Part shown: one piece after another, positions 28,897 to 37,862 of the stretch
How positions within the stretch are numbered: position 1 is the stretch's first letter
How the letters are laid out: each line of letters begins with the position of its first letter
Source of the DNA: an uncultured Hyphomonadaceae bacterium
Lineage (GTDB): Bacteria > Pseudomonadota > Alphaproteobacteria > Caulobacterales > Hyphomonadaceae
NCBI GenBank assembly: GCA_938049795.1
Contig: CALLCD010000048.1
Location: 1 to 42,248, forward strand
Direction: 5' to 3'
Length of the DNA: 42,248 bases
Translations under genes and position numbers: made by a program
Notes under the pieces: model-generated
The model's database searches: none
Told to the model about the DNA's origin: nothing
What the model saw: only the letters and a program-made list of their open reading frames with translations

Positions 28897-31017
28897 ATGA
28901 CGGAGTTTGTCTTGATCCAGCGCATCGCTTTTCTCTTCGTTCTGACGGTCGCGCTGGCAATGAACGCGTTCGCGCAGCGTCAGACCTATGCGGATGTGAC
29001 GGTGATTGCCGAACGGGATGTGGCGGCTGCGGGCGAGACCTTTTTTGCGGCGTTCCAGCTTGATCTGGCCGATGGCTGGCATGTGTACTGGCGCAATCCG
29101 GGCGATGCGGGCCTGCCGCCGGAGGCCAAATGGGACGAGGGCGGAGCGCTCGCTGGCGCGTTTATCTGGCCTTTGCCGCACGAATTGGAAGTGATCCCCG
29201 GCGAATTGATGGATTATGGCTATGAGCATCAATTGGTGCTGCCGTTTCCAGTGTCGGTGCCGGCGGATGCGAGCGGTGTGATCACGCTGTCGGGCACGCT
29301 CGACTATCTGATCTGTGAGGAGATTTGCATTCCTGAAAGCGCTGATTTCGAAGTCAGTGTGCCGATTGCGGGCGGGGCGGTTCCGAATGAGGTCAACGGA
29401 CGCCTGATAGGAGAGGCGATCTCGCGCGCGCCTGTGCCGCTTGGCGGCGAGGCCTGTCTCTCTGGTCAGGGCGATGGCTGGGTGCTGAGCATTGCTGACG
29501 AACAGCTCGCAGGTGCCCCGTCCTCTTTGCGGTTTTTCCCATATGAGAACGAGATCAAACATGCGGCCGATCAGGCTTGGACGGTGGGACCAGCAGGCGC
29601 GCAGATTTCGCTGACGCCCGGCTATGGGTATGAGAGCGAACTGCCGGACGCCCTGAGCGGTGTCGTTGCGCGGGGAGACGGAGATGCGCGGCAGGGGTTT
29701 GAAATTTCGGCGGCGACCTGCGCGCCAATTGCGGGGACGGCAGGGGCGAGCGGCGGGGCTGGCGCAGCGCTTGCGGGCGGCGGCGCGAACCTGTTTGTGC
29801 TGGCATGGTGGGCGCTGCTGGGCGGAATTGTGCTCAATCTGATGCCGTGTGTTTTGCCGGTCTTGTCCATGAAAGTGCTTGGCGTGGTGGGGGCTGCGAC
29901 CGAGGAGGACGGGCGACATCTGCGCGCGCATGGGCTTTGGTATACGGCGGGGGTTCTGGTGACCTTTGCGGCGATTGCGGCGCTTTTCGTTGGGTTGCGC
30001 GCGGCGGGCGAGTTTTTGTCGGTCGGGTTCCAACTGCAAAATGCGACCGCTGTAGCCGGGCTGTCGCTCCTGATGTTTGTCATCGGGCTGTGGCTTCTGG
30101 GCATGTTCGAACTTGGCGGATCGGTGCAGGGGGTTGGCTCTGGATTGGCGCGGCGCGGCGGGGCGGCGGGGGCGTTTTTCACGGGGCTGCTTGCGGCGAT
30201 TGTCGGCGCGCCCTGTATCGGGCCATTTCTGGGCGTGGCGCTTGGGGCTGTTATTACCGAGCCTGCGCCGATTGTCTTTCTGGTGTTTTTGCTGGTGGGG
30301 CTGGGACTGGCCTTGCCGTTCTTGCTGATCAGTTTTGTGCCGCGCCTGTATCGGTTTTTGCCCAAGCCCGGCGCATGGATGGAGCGGCTGAAACAGTTTT
30401 TTGCGTTTCCGATGTTTCTGAGCGCACTTTGGCTATTGTCGGTGCTTGGGGATCTCGCCGGTGCAGATGCGGTGATCGGGGCGGGACTTGGCGCGGTCGG
30501 GATTGCGTTCGGGATCTGGCTTTTGTCGGGCAGGACTGGCGCGGCGAAGACGCTGGTTGCAATCCTCGGCGCGGTGGCGATTCTGGGCGGGGGCTATTTC
30601 GGTTTGCAGCAGACTTGGCAATCTGGGGCGGCGGACGCGGCGGGGGCTGTCAGCGCTGGCTATGGCGCAGCGTCCGAGCCGGTGGCGTGGTCTGAGGCGG
30701 AAGTTGAGGCTGTGCTTGCAAATGGACAAGGCGTGTTCGTCGATTTCACGGCAAGCTGGTGCGCAACCTGCCAGCTCAACAAAGTGACGACATTGCGCAA
30801 AGCGTCCGTACAGTCGGCCTTTGCGGAGCATAATATTGTCTTCATGGTGGCAGACTTTACCCGCCAGGACAGCGCGATTGCTGACGCGCTACAGCGCCAT
30901 AAGCGGCCCGGTGTGCCGATGTATCTCTACTATGCGCCCGGAAGTCGCAGCCCTGTGGTCTTGCCTCAATTGCTTTCTGAGGCTTTGATTATGGAGCATT
31001 TGAACGCGATTGGATAA
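28897..31017 (+). CDS. DsbD/ScsB-like thiol:disulfide interchange protein
   Basis: N-terminal exported domain with 'CEEICIPESADF', TM domain 'NLMPCVLPVLSMKVLG' and 'GAPCIGPFLG', C-terminal thioredoxin 'FTASWCATCQLNK'. Start 28897 (ORF track 28837). Confidence 0.92.
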   Translation: MTEFVLIQRIAFLFVLTVALAMNAFAQRQTYADVTVIAERDVAAAGETFFAAFQLDLADGWHVYWRNPGDAGLPPEAKWDEGGALAGAFIWPLPHELEVIPGELMDYGYEHQLVLPFPVSVPADASGVITLSGTLDYLICEEICIPESADFEVSVPIAGGAVPNEVNGRLIGEAISRAPVPLGGEACLSGQGDGWVLSIADEQLAGAPSSLRFFPYENEIKHAADQAWTVGPAGAQISLTPGYGYESELPDALSGVVARGDGDARQGFEISAATCAPIAGTAGASGGAGAALAGGGANLFVLAWWALLGGIVLNLMPCVLPVLSMKVLGVVGAATEEDGRHLRAHGLWYTAGVLVTFAAIAALFVGLRAAGEFLSVGFQLQNATAVAGLSLLMFVIGLWLLGMFELGGSVQGVGSGLARRGGAAGAFFTGLLAAIVGAPCIGPFLGVALGAVITEPAPIVFLVFLLVGLGLALPFLLISFVPRLYRFLPKPGAWMERLKQFFAFPMFLSALWLLSVLGDLAGADAVIGAGLGAVGIAFGIWLLSGRTGAAKTLVAILGAVAILGGGYFGLQQTWQSGAADAAGAVSAGYGAASEPVAWSEAEVEAVLANGQGVFVDFTASWCATCQLNKVTTLRKASVQSAFAEHNIVFMVADFTRQDSAIADALQRHKRPGVPMYLYYAPGSRSPVVLPQLLSEALIMEHLNAIG

Positions 31018-31041
31018 GCCCCGTCGCGGGAGGGAGAGACG

Positions 31042-31140
31042 GTGAAGTCGGATATCTGGAACAGGCGGAACTTTGGTCTGGCGCTTGGCATGCTGGTTGC
31101 GGTCGGGCTGACGGCGGCGGCGATGATTGCGTCCTCCTAG
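31042..31140 (+). CDS. Small putative membrane peptide (32 aa), not in the ORF track
   Basis: My translation: (GTG)MKSDIWNRRNFGLALGMLVAVGLTAAAMIASS*; GGGAGGGAGAG upstream; 24 bp after dsbD-like stop. Confidence 0.45.
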   Translation: MKSDIWNRRNFGLALGMLVAVGLTAAAMIASS

Positions 31141-31155
31141 CGGGCGCGCGCTGGC

Positions 31156-31653
31156 TTAGTCGGCGGACGTGCCGAGCACATGATCGACAAGCATTGTATT
31201 GGTCAGGCATTGGCCTGTCGGGGCGGCTTGCTGGCCTGTCCGTCCGGCATGGGCCGAGGCGACGGCGATGGATTGGGCGTCATCGGCCATCGTGGCGATA
31301 CGTGTGAGGGCAGCTTTTAGCTCGGCATAAGAGGCGGCATTTTCGATCTTGATGAGTTGCAATTCGGCCTCTTCGGCCATGCCGCGATAGATGCAGCCGA
31401 GGTCTGGCGCGTTCTGGGTGTCGTCGGTCCAGCCGCCTAAATGGGTTGCGGTGGCAGCAAATCTGACGAGCCGGTCTTCAAATCCGGTGCTGACCTCGCT
31501 GAATGTGCGCTGGTCGATGTCGGCCATCATTGCGTTGGCTTCAGCGTAAATCTCGCTCGCTTGCAGGCCCCAATTCTCCGCCGTATCGGGCGAGGCGGCG
31601 GCCAAGGGCGCGCTCAGGCTTAACGTTAAGGCGCAGATGATATGTTTCAGCAT
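31156..31653 (-). CDS. Exported protein of unknown function
   Basis: Signal peptide 'MLKHIICALTLSLSAPLAAAS' starting at 31653; upstream part of the 31156-32022 ORF is antisense to hisS. Confidence 0.75.
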   Translation of the reverse strand: MLKHIICALTLSLSAPLAAASPDTAENWGLQASEIYAEANAMMADIDQRTFSEVSTGFEDRLVRFAATATHLGGWTDDTQNAPDLGCIYRGMAEEAELQLIKIENAASYAELKAALTRIATMADDAQSIAVASAHAGRTGQQAAPTGQCLTNTMLVDHVLGTSAD

Positions 31654-31813
31654 GGAACGCTCCGGTTTCTCCTCAAAGGGGAAAGCAAACCGTGTGCCGA
31701 CACGTCTCTGGCGAGTGAATTGCTCCCGTTTGGGAAGGGCGGTGCATTGTGTCGAAAACCCAAATCGGCTAGGGCCTTGGCTTCTAGCTCCAAACCTCGA
31801 TTGCAAGGCCGCC

Positions 31814-33283
31814 ATGACCAGCACAGACACGCCCCGTAAAGACCTTGCCCGCAAACCGCGCGGCTTTCCTGACAAGCGCGAAGCGGTGCTCCATGCCGAG
31901 CAGACCATGATTGCGCAAGTGACGGAAGTGTACCGCCGCTGGGGCTTTGAAGCGCTTGATACGGGGGCGTTCGAATTTGCCGACAGTCTGGGCAAGTTTC
32001 TGCCCGATGAGGATCGGCCCAATGAAGGTGTGTTTGCGTTACAGGATGATGACGAGGCGTGGCTGTCGCTGCGCTATGATCTGACCGCGCCGCTCGCCCG
32101 CTTTGCGGCGGAGAATTGGCAGGGGTTGGCCAAGCCCTTCCGGCGTTATGCGGCGGGGCCTGTGTGGCGCAATGAGAAGCCCGGGCCGGGGCGGTTTCGT
32201 GAGTTTCTGCAATGTGATGCGGACACGGTGGGCGCGGGCGGCATTCATGCGGATGCGGAAATGGTCGCGATGGCGGCCGAGGCGATGCGTGCGGTTGGCG
32301 CGGCTGAAGGCGAGTTTGCGATCCGTGTGAACACGCGGCGCTTGCTCAATGGCGTACTCGAAGAGGCGGGTGCGCGGACGAGTGCGGCGCGGCTGACCGT
32401 TTTGCGGGCGCTCGACAAGCTCGACAAGTTTGGTGCCGAGGGTGTGGCCGAGCTTCTGGGCAAGGGCCGGATGGATGCGTCGGGGGATTTTACCAAAGGG
32501 GCCGGACTTGAGGCGGCACAGATCAAATCGGTCTTGATGTTTGCCGAGGCGGGCCGCGCGACGCGGGCCGAGACGATTGAGGCGCTGGCCAAGGCGGCTG
32601 GCAATACCGAGGAGGGCCGCGCGGGGCTGGCTGAGCTTGAAGGCATGGAAGTCGCGCTGGCAGCGCTTAGTGTTCCGGCGCGCGATGTGATATTTGATCC
32701 GTCGATTGTGCGCGGGCTTGAATATTATACCGGCCCCGTCTTCGAAGCGGAACTGCTTAAGGAAACGCTCGATGAGAAAGGCCGTAAAGTCCAGATCGGC
32801 TCGGTTGGTGGCGGCGGGCGATATGATGATCTTGTGGCGCGGTTTACCGGCGAGCGAGTTCCGGCGACAGGGTTTTCGGTGGGCATATCGCGACTGGCGG
32901 CGGGCTTTGCGATCACGGGCGACATCGAGACGCTGGATGGTCCGGTTGTGGTGCTGAACTTTGACAAGAGCGATCCGAGTGTCGCGCTTGAGATTGCGAC
33001 AGAGCTGCGCCGAGCGGGGCTTCGCGCGGAGGCCTATATGGGCTCTTCGGGCATGCGGCCGCAGATGAAATATGCTGACCGGCGCGGCGCACCGGCGGTG
33101 GTGATGGCAGGCGAGGACGAGCTCGCCAAAGGGACGGTCACGATCAAAGACCTCAAAGTGGGTGCGGCGAAAGCGAAGGCGATCAAGTCGAACGAGGAAT
33201 GGCGCGAGAGCCGGCCCGGCCAGATCGAAGTGGCGCGCGGTGAGATGATTGCAGCCGTGCGCGGGATTGTCGAGGCGGGCTGA
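31814..33283 (+). CDS. hisS: Histidyl-tRNA synthetase
   Basis: 'RKPRGFPDKREAVLHAEQTM', 'RYDLTAPLARFAAEN', 'RREFLQCDAD'-type motif 2 ('GRFREFLQCDADTVG'), 'RGLEYYTGPVFEAEL'; start 31814. Confidence 0.93.
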   Translation: MTSTDTPRKDLARKPRGFPDKREAVLHAEQTMIAQVTEVYRRWGFEALDTGAFEFADSLGKFLPDEDRPNEGVFALQDDDEAWLSLRYDLTAPLARFAAENWQGLAKPFRRYAAGPVWRNEKPGPGRFREFLQCDADTVGAGGIHADAEMVAMAAEAMRAVGAAEGEFAIRVNTRRLLNGVLEEAGARTSAARLTVLRALDKLDKFGAEGVAELLGKGRMDASGDFTKGAGLEAAQIKSVLMFAEAGRATRAETIEALAKAAGNTEEGRAGLAELEGMEVALAALSVPARDVIFDPSIVRGLEYYTGPVFEAELLKETLDEKGRKVQIGSVGGGGRYDDLVARFTGERVPATGFSVGISRLAAGFAITGDIETLDGPVVVLNFDKSDPSVALEIATELRRAGLRAEAYMGSSGMRPQMKYADRRGAPAVVMAGEDELAKGTVTIKDLKVGAAKAKAIKSNEEWRESRPGQIEVARGEMIAAVRGIVEAG

Positions 33284-34407
33284 TGGGCAGATCTATTGGC
33301 AGTCCGTTCGAGCGGCTGGGCGGCGAGCTTGTCGATCCGGATATGATCCTGCCGGTGGCGTTGCCGCTTGATCTGTGCGGCGAGTCTGTGCGCGCGCGGC
33401 TTTGTGTGTTTACCGATCATAACAATCAGGACATGGCGCTGAGGCCGGATTTGACGCTGCCGGTGGCGCTTGCAGAGATTGAAGGTCGGGCGAGCGGCGC
33501 GGTGACCGGCGAGCATGTCCAACGCTATGAAGCGCGCGCGTTCCGGCAACCGGCGGCGGCGGGTGAGCCGATGGAATTTGTGCAGGTTGGGTTTGAGCGC
33601 TTTGGCGCAGAGGCAAGCGCGCAGATTGATGCGGAGACCTATGCGCTGGTGTCTGACGCAGCCGAGGGGGCGGGCGTTGAGGATGGCATTGCGCAGTTTG
33701 GGGATCTTGGCATTTTGCCGGGGTTTATTGATTTGCTCGACCTGTCTGCGGCGACCAAGGCAGGCTTGCGGCGGGCGTTTCGCGAAGAGGGCGGGGTGCG
33801 GGCATTTCTCGAGCGGCGTGACAGTGCGGGGGATGCTTTTGTGCAGTCGCTGCAAGGGCTTGATCGGGCTGGCGTCGAGAACAAAGTGGCGGAGAGATTT
33901 GCCGCTGACGGTATCGCGCATTTCTCCGACCGGACCCATAATGAGGTGGTCACGCGGCTGATGGAACAGGCGCGCGAGCTCGAAAACGGCGCGGTGCCAG
34001 AGCTTGCCAAGCGCACGCTCGAAGCTGTGCTTGATGTGCGGTGCGGGCTCGATGAGGCGGCGGGCGTGCTGGGGGAGATTGCGCGCAAGGCCGGGATTGA
34101 GGCGGGCGCGGCGGCGATGCTGGAGACGCTTGAGCGCCGCTTTGCCCTGATCGCGCAACACTCTGCGCGCTTTCTGGATGGGGCGGTGTTCAGTCCGGGC
34201 TTCGGGCGGCGCTTTACCTATTATGACGGGTTTGTCTTCGAGATTGCCGAGCGAGGCGAGCGGCAGTCGCGGCCGTTTGGTGCGGGCGGACGGTATGATC
34301 ATCTGCTTACGGATTTGTCGCATGGCAAGGTCCACGCCACGGCGATTGGCGGCGTTGTCCGGCCGGACCGTTTGGCGCTGGCGGGCAAGCGGGGGACGGG
34401 CACATGA
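33283..34407 (+). CDS. hisZ: ATP phosphoribosyltransferase regulatory subunit
   Basis: HisS-like catalytic fold lacking the tRNA-binding domain; 'MALRPDLTLPVALAEIEGRASG', 'YYDGFVFEI'; TGATG overlap with hisS and ATGA overlap with hisG. Confidence 0.9.
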   Translation: MGRSIGSPFERLGGELVDPDMILPVALPLDLCGESVRARLCVFTDHNNQDMALRPDLTLPVALAEIEGRASGAVTGEHVQRYEARAFRQPAAAGEPMEFVQVGFERFGAEASAQIDAETYALVSDAAEGAGVEDGIAQFGDLGILPGFIDLLDLSAATKAGLRRAFREEGGVRAFLERRDSAGDAFVQSLQGLDRAGVENKVAERFAADGIAHFSDRTHNEVVTRLMEQARELENGAVPELAKRTLEAVLDVRCGLDEAAGVLGEIARKAGIEAGAAAMLETLERRFALIAQHSARFLDGAVFSPGFGRRFTYYDGFVFEIAERGERQSRPFGAGGRYDHLLTDLSHGKVHATAIGGVVRPDRLALAGKRGTGT

Positions 34408-35153
34408 ACGCGTTGACACTGGCCATCCCTTCCAAGGGGCGGCTGAAAGACAAATCGGAAGCCTTTTTCGCGGCGGCGGGGTACGAGCTTGTGCAGGAGG
34501 GCGGCGAGCGGGGCTATCGTGCGCAGCTTGTTGGCGCGGACGGGGTGTCGGTGCTGCTGCTGCCCGCGCGGGACATTGCCCAGGGCCTCATTGATGGCGC
34601 GTTCCATGCGGGGATTACGGGTGAGGATTTGCTGCACGAGCTGACCGAGACGCCGGGCAAGAATGCGGTCGTGGTCAAGCGGCTTGGCTTTGGCGGGGCG
34701 GATGTTGTGGTCGCTGTGCCGAACTGTTGGCTGGATGTCTCGACACTGACAGATCTCGACGCGGCGGGGGCTTTGTTCCGCCAGACTCACGGCCGACGCT
34801 TGCGTGTGGCGACGAAATATATGCGCATCACGCGGCGGCATTTTGCGCGCGCATCTTTCGGTGAATACCGGCTGGTCTATAGCGCGGGCGCGACCGAGGC
34901 AGCACCGGCTTCGGGCGCGGCGGACCTGATCGTTGACATTACGTCGACGGGGGCGACGCTGGCGGCGAACAATCTCAAAGTGCTCGAGGACGGCGTATTG
35001 CTCGAAAGCGAGGCGTCGCTAACCTTTGCGCGGACGGCCGATTGGACCGACGCGGCGCGTGCGGCACTGGCGAATCTCCGGACAGGGATGGAACTCGATG
35101 CCAATGCGGACGGAGCGCTCGACGCGTTTATGACAAATATGACAAAATTGTGA
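34404..35153 (+). CDS. hisG: ATP phosphoribosyltransferase catalytic subunit
   Basis: 'LTLAIPSKGRLKDKSEAFFAAAGYEL', 'GIVGEDLL'-like 'GITGEDLLHE', 'ADLIVDITSTGATLAANNLKVLEDGVLLES'. Confidence 0.94.
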   Translation: MNALTLAIPSKGRLKDKSEAFFAAAGYELVQEGGERGYRAQLVGADGVSVLLLPARDIAQGLIDGAFHAGITGEDLLHELTETPGKNAVVVKRLGFGGADVVVAVPNCWLDVSTLTDLDAAGALFRQTHGRRLRVATKYMRITRRHFARASFGEYRLVYSAGATEAAPASGAADLIVDITSTGATLAANNLKVLEDGVLLESEASLTFARTADWTDAARAALANLRTGMELDANADGALDAFMTNMTKL

Positions 35154-35161
35154 TGTTTCCG

Positions 35162-35263
35162 CTTGACTCCGTGAGGCCGCCCGCCCAATGATTGTGAATG
35201 GGTTTCTGGGAGGAAACGCTGTATCTTGATAACGTGTCCCTGTAATGGGGGCACGTTTTTTTT
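35162..35263 (+). ncRNA. Candidate small RNA unit: promoter (CTTGAC 35162 / AATGAT 35187), hairpin 35202-35217, terminator 35231-35263
   Basis: GTTTC-TGGGAG-GAAAC hairpin followed by AACGTGTCCC-TGTAAT-GGGGGCACGTT with T8; predicted transcript about 65 nt starting near 35199. Confidence 0.45.
35231..35263 (+). terminator. Rho-independent terminator downstream of hisG
   Basis: AACGTGTCCC/GGGGGCACGTT stem with T8 tract. Confidence 0.88.
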
Positions 35264-35393
35264 ATGCGGTGCTCATTGGCGCTCGGAGAAGGTCCGGTGG
35301 CCGATTTGATCGGGCCCATGAGTTGACTTCCAATTCGCGCTTGGCTCATGTGGCCCTAGAACGCTTACCCCATTCCGAATCAGAGGTTCCATT

Positions 35394-36581
35394 ATGACCG
35401 ATCCCCGCAAGCATATTATGCCCGTTTACGCGCCCCCGCCGCAGGTCTTTGAGCGCGGCGAAGGAGTGCGCATGTATACCGAGGACGGCGAGGCGTATCT
35501 CGACTTCGTTGCAGGGATTGCGGTGACCGCGCTTGGGCATGCTCATCCGGCGCTGGTCGATGTATTGCAGACGCAGGCGGGCAAGCTGTGGCATACGTCG
35601 AATATGTTCCGCGTTCCAGCGGCCGAAGAGCTGGCGGGCAAAATGTGCGCGGACACATTTGCCGACCGCGTGTTCTTTACCAATTCTGGCACCGAGGCGG
35701 TGGAATGCGCGATCAAGGCAGCGCGCAAATATCATTGGGCCAATGGCGCGCCCGAGCGGATCGAGATTGTCACCTTTCAGGGCGCGTTTCATGGCCGCTC
35801 GCTGGGCGCGATCAATGCGGGCGGCAATCCGAAATATCTTGAAGGCTTCGGTCCGCCGCTCGAAGGGTTCACCCAGATCGGGTTTGGCGACCATGACGCG
35901 CTTGATGCGGCTGTCACAGACAAGACGGCGGCGGTGTTTGTCGAGCCGGTCCAGGGCGAGGGCGGCGTGCGGGCGATACCTGAAGAGTGTCTGACGGGAC
36001 TGCGCAAGCTGTGTGACGAGCGCGGTGCTTTACTGATCTATGACGAGGTGCAATGCGGCATGGGCCGGACGGGCAAGCTGTTTGCGCATGAATGGGCCGA
36101 GGATGCGAGCCCCGATATTATGTGCGTGGCCAAGGGCGTCGGCGCGGGCTTTCCGTTCGGGGCGTGCCTGATGACCGAAGCGGTTGGCCAACCGATGCAA
36201 CCGGGCTCTCACGGTTCGACTTATGGCGGCAATCCGCTGGCGATGGCGGTTGGCAATGTGGTCTGGGATATTATCTCGGACGAGGCGTTTCTGGCCGAGG
36301 TGCGGCGCGTCTCGGGTACGTTGACCCAGGGGCTCAAATCGCTGGCCGATAGCCACCCGGACAAGGTCGAGGGCGTGACCGGCAAAGGGCTCTTGTGCGG
36401 GTTGAAGCTGAAGTCTCTGCCAAAGCCATTTCAAGCGACCGCGCGAGATATGAAACTGCTGGTCGGTGTGGCGGGAAACAACGTGCTTCGGCTGGCTCCG
36501 CCGCTGATCATCACGGACGCGGATGTGCGCGAAGCGGTGGCCGTGCTTGATAAGGCGCTCGAGCAGACGCCCGTCTCTTGA
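35394..36581 (+). CDS. argD: Acetylornithine aminotransferase
   Basis: Class III aminotransferase: 'FFTNSGTEAVECAIKAARKYH', 'LLIYDEVQCGMGRTGKLFAHEW', 'VAKGVGAGFPFGACLM', 'HGSTYGGNPLAMAVG'. Confidence 0.88.
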   Translation: MTDPRKHIMPVYAPPPQVFERGEGVRMYTEDGEAYLDFVAGIAVTALGHAHPALVDVLQTQAGKLWHTSNMFRVPAAEELAGKMCADTFADRVFFTNSGTEAVECAIKAARKYHWANGAPERIEIVTFQGAFHGRSLGAINAGGNPKYLEGFGPPLEGFTQIGFGDHDALDAAVTDKTAAVFVEPVQGEGGVRAIPEECLTGLRKLCDERGALLIYDEVQCGMGRTGKLFAHEWAEDASPDIMCVAKGVGAGFPFGACLMTEAVGQPMQPGSHGSTYGGNPLAMAVGNVVWDIISDEAFLAEVRRVSGTLTQGLKSLADSHPDKVEGVTGKGLLCGLKLKSLPKPFQATARDMKLLVGVAGNNVLRLAPPLIITDADVREAVAVLDKALEQTPVS

Positions 36582-36589
36582 GGACGTAC

Positions 36590-37804
36590 TTAGGCGGCTG
36601 CTTGGAGCGATTGGGGGTCAAATTCCGAAATCCACTTCGTCAATTCCTGAACTGGAAGCGGCTTTGAGATCAAGAAGCCCTGCGCAACATTGGCCCCTGC
36701 TTTTTTGACATAGGCCAATTGTTCCGGCGTCTCTACGCCTTCCACGACGACCGAGATGTGAAGCATGGCGGCAAGACGGATGCTGGTCTCCACGGTTGTT
36801 TTGGCAAACTTGTCATCGAGCGCGGCGGCCACAAATGATTTGTCGATCTTCAACTCATTAAACGGAAACAGGCGCAATTGCTCGATACTGGTGGCGCCGG
36901 TGCCGAAATCGTCAATGCTGAGCCGGAAGCCCCGCAGGCGCAGACGCGACAGAACTTCGAGCACGCTGGCTTTGTATTCAATGAGCTGATCTTCTGTTAT
37001 TTCCAGCGTGATGCGCGATGTGTCCACATTTGATGCGGCGCAAATATCGGTGAGGGCATCCGGCAGATCCAGATCGGTCAGCATGGAGGGGCTCAGATTG
37101 ATGGCGCATTCGAGATCGCACCCTTGAGCCTTGAAATTATTATAGTCAGCGACGGTGTGTTCAATAACCGCCATAGTGAACGGCATCATCAGATCATACT
37201 GTTCAGCCGCCCTCAGCATGGCAGCGGGATTGGTCGGCTGTCCGTGATCATCAAGAATCCGGGTTAGGACTTCAACGCCGCAGACCTGATTTGACCGCAG
37301 ATCAATTTTTGGCTGGAAAAACGGGATGAGACGTTTCTCGTTCAGCGCCGTTTTCAAAGCGTGCCGTGTCACCGGAATTTCCGGGATATGATGGCTGTGA
37401 TCATCGCCCTTGAGGAGGACAGCGCGCAGATTGTCTACTGTCAGGGGCTTACGAACGGTTCCAAGAACTCGCACCCCAACCATCTGGGCCATTCTACGGA
37501 CCAGTCCGATGAGGTCTTCTTCTTCGCTGCTGACGATCACCAGCGCGCCCTTGAAAGCGATTCTGCCAAGCTCGCGCAAGACACTGATGCCGTCGAGATT
37601 CGGCATTTGCAGATCGCAGATCACCAGATCAAACTGCGACGGCGACCGCGTGATCATGTCGAGGCCGATTGCGCCATCATCGGCAAAGGAGATATCCTCG
37701 GCCCCAAGTGCAAGCAAAGCCTCTTCAGCGACCAGATGGAAGATCGGATCATCATCAATAATCAGGGCAGTGTTCGGTGTCATGACAGGTGCTTTCTTCT
37801 GCAT
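36590..37804 (-). CDS. REC-EAL response regulator (c-di-GMP phosphodiesterase)
   Basis: REC 'IIDDDPIFHL', 'DLVICDLQMPNLDG'; EAL domain with 'EVLTR', 'INLSP', 'EITED', 'SIDDFGTG', 'EGVET'. Confidence 0.93.
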   Translation of the reverse strand: MQKKAPVMTPNTALIIDDDPIFHLVAEEALLALGAEDISFADDGAIGLDMITRSPSQFDLVICDLQMPNLDGISVLRELGRIAFKGALVIVSSEEEDLIGLVRRMAQMVGVRVLGTVRKPLTVDNLRAVLLKGDDHSHHIPEIPVTRHALKTALNEKRLIPFFQPKIDLRSNQVCGVEVLTRILDDHGQPTNPAAMLRAAEQYDLMMPFTMAVIEHTVADYNNFKAQGCDLECAINLSPSMLTDLDLPDALTDICAASNVDTSRITLEITEDQLIEYKASVLEVLSRLRLRGFRLSIDDFGTGATSIEQLRLFPFNELKIDKSFVAAALDDKFAKTTVETSIRLAAMLHISVVVEGVETPEQLAYVKKAGANVAQGFLISKPLPVQELTKWISEFDPQSLQAAA

Positions 37805-37862
37805 GGAAACTTAACAGAATAGGCTTGCGATAGTCTTAAAACAAAGGCGTTGATTGGCTTGA

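Noticed and set aside
28864-30039. 391-aa minus-strand ORF opposite the dsbD-like gene
   Set aside because: Antisense shadow of a clear DsbD-type protein.
29805-30695. 296-aa plus-strand ORF in an alternative frame inside the dsbD-like gene
   Set aside because: Cys/Trp/Arg-rich out-of-frame translation of TM-coding sequence; no coding evidence.
31814-34407. hisS-hisZ similarity as a recent tandem duplication
   Set aside because: HisZ is an established HisS-like regulatory paralog and hisS-hisZ-hisG order is a known alphaproteobacterial arrangement.
33034-34419. 461-aa minus-strand ORF opposite hisS/hisZ
   Set aside because: Antisense shadow of well-supported hisS-hisZ coding sequence; no recognisable domains.
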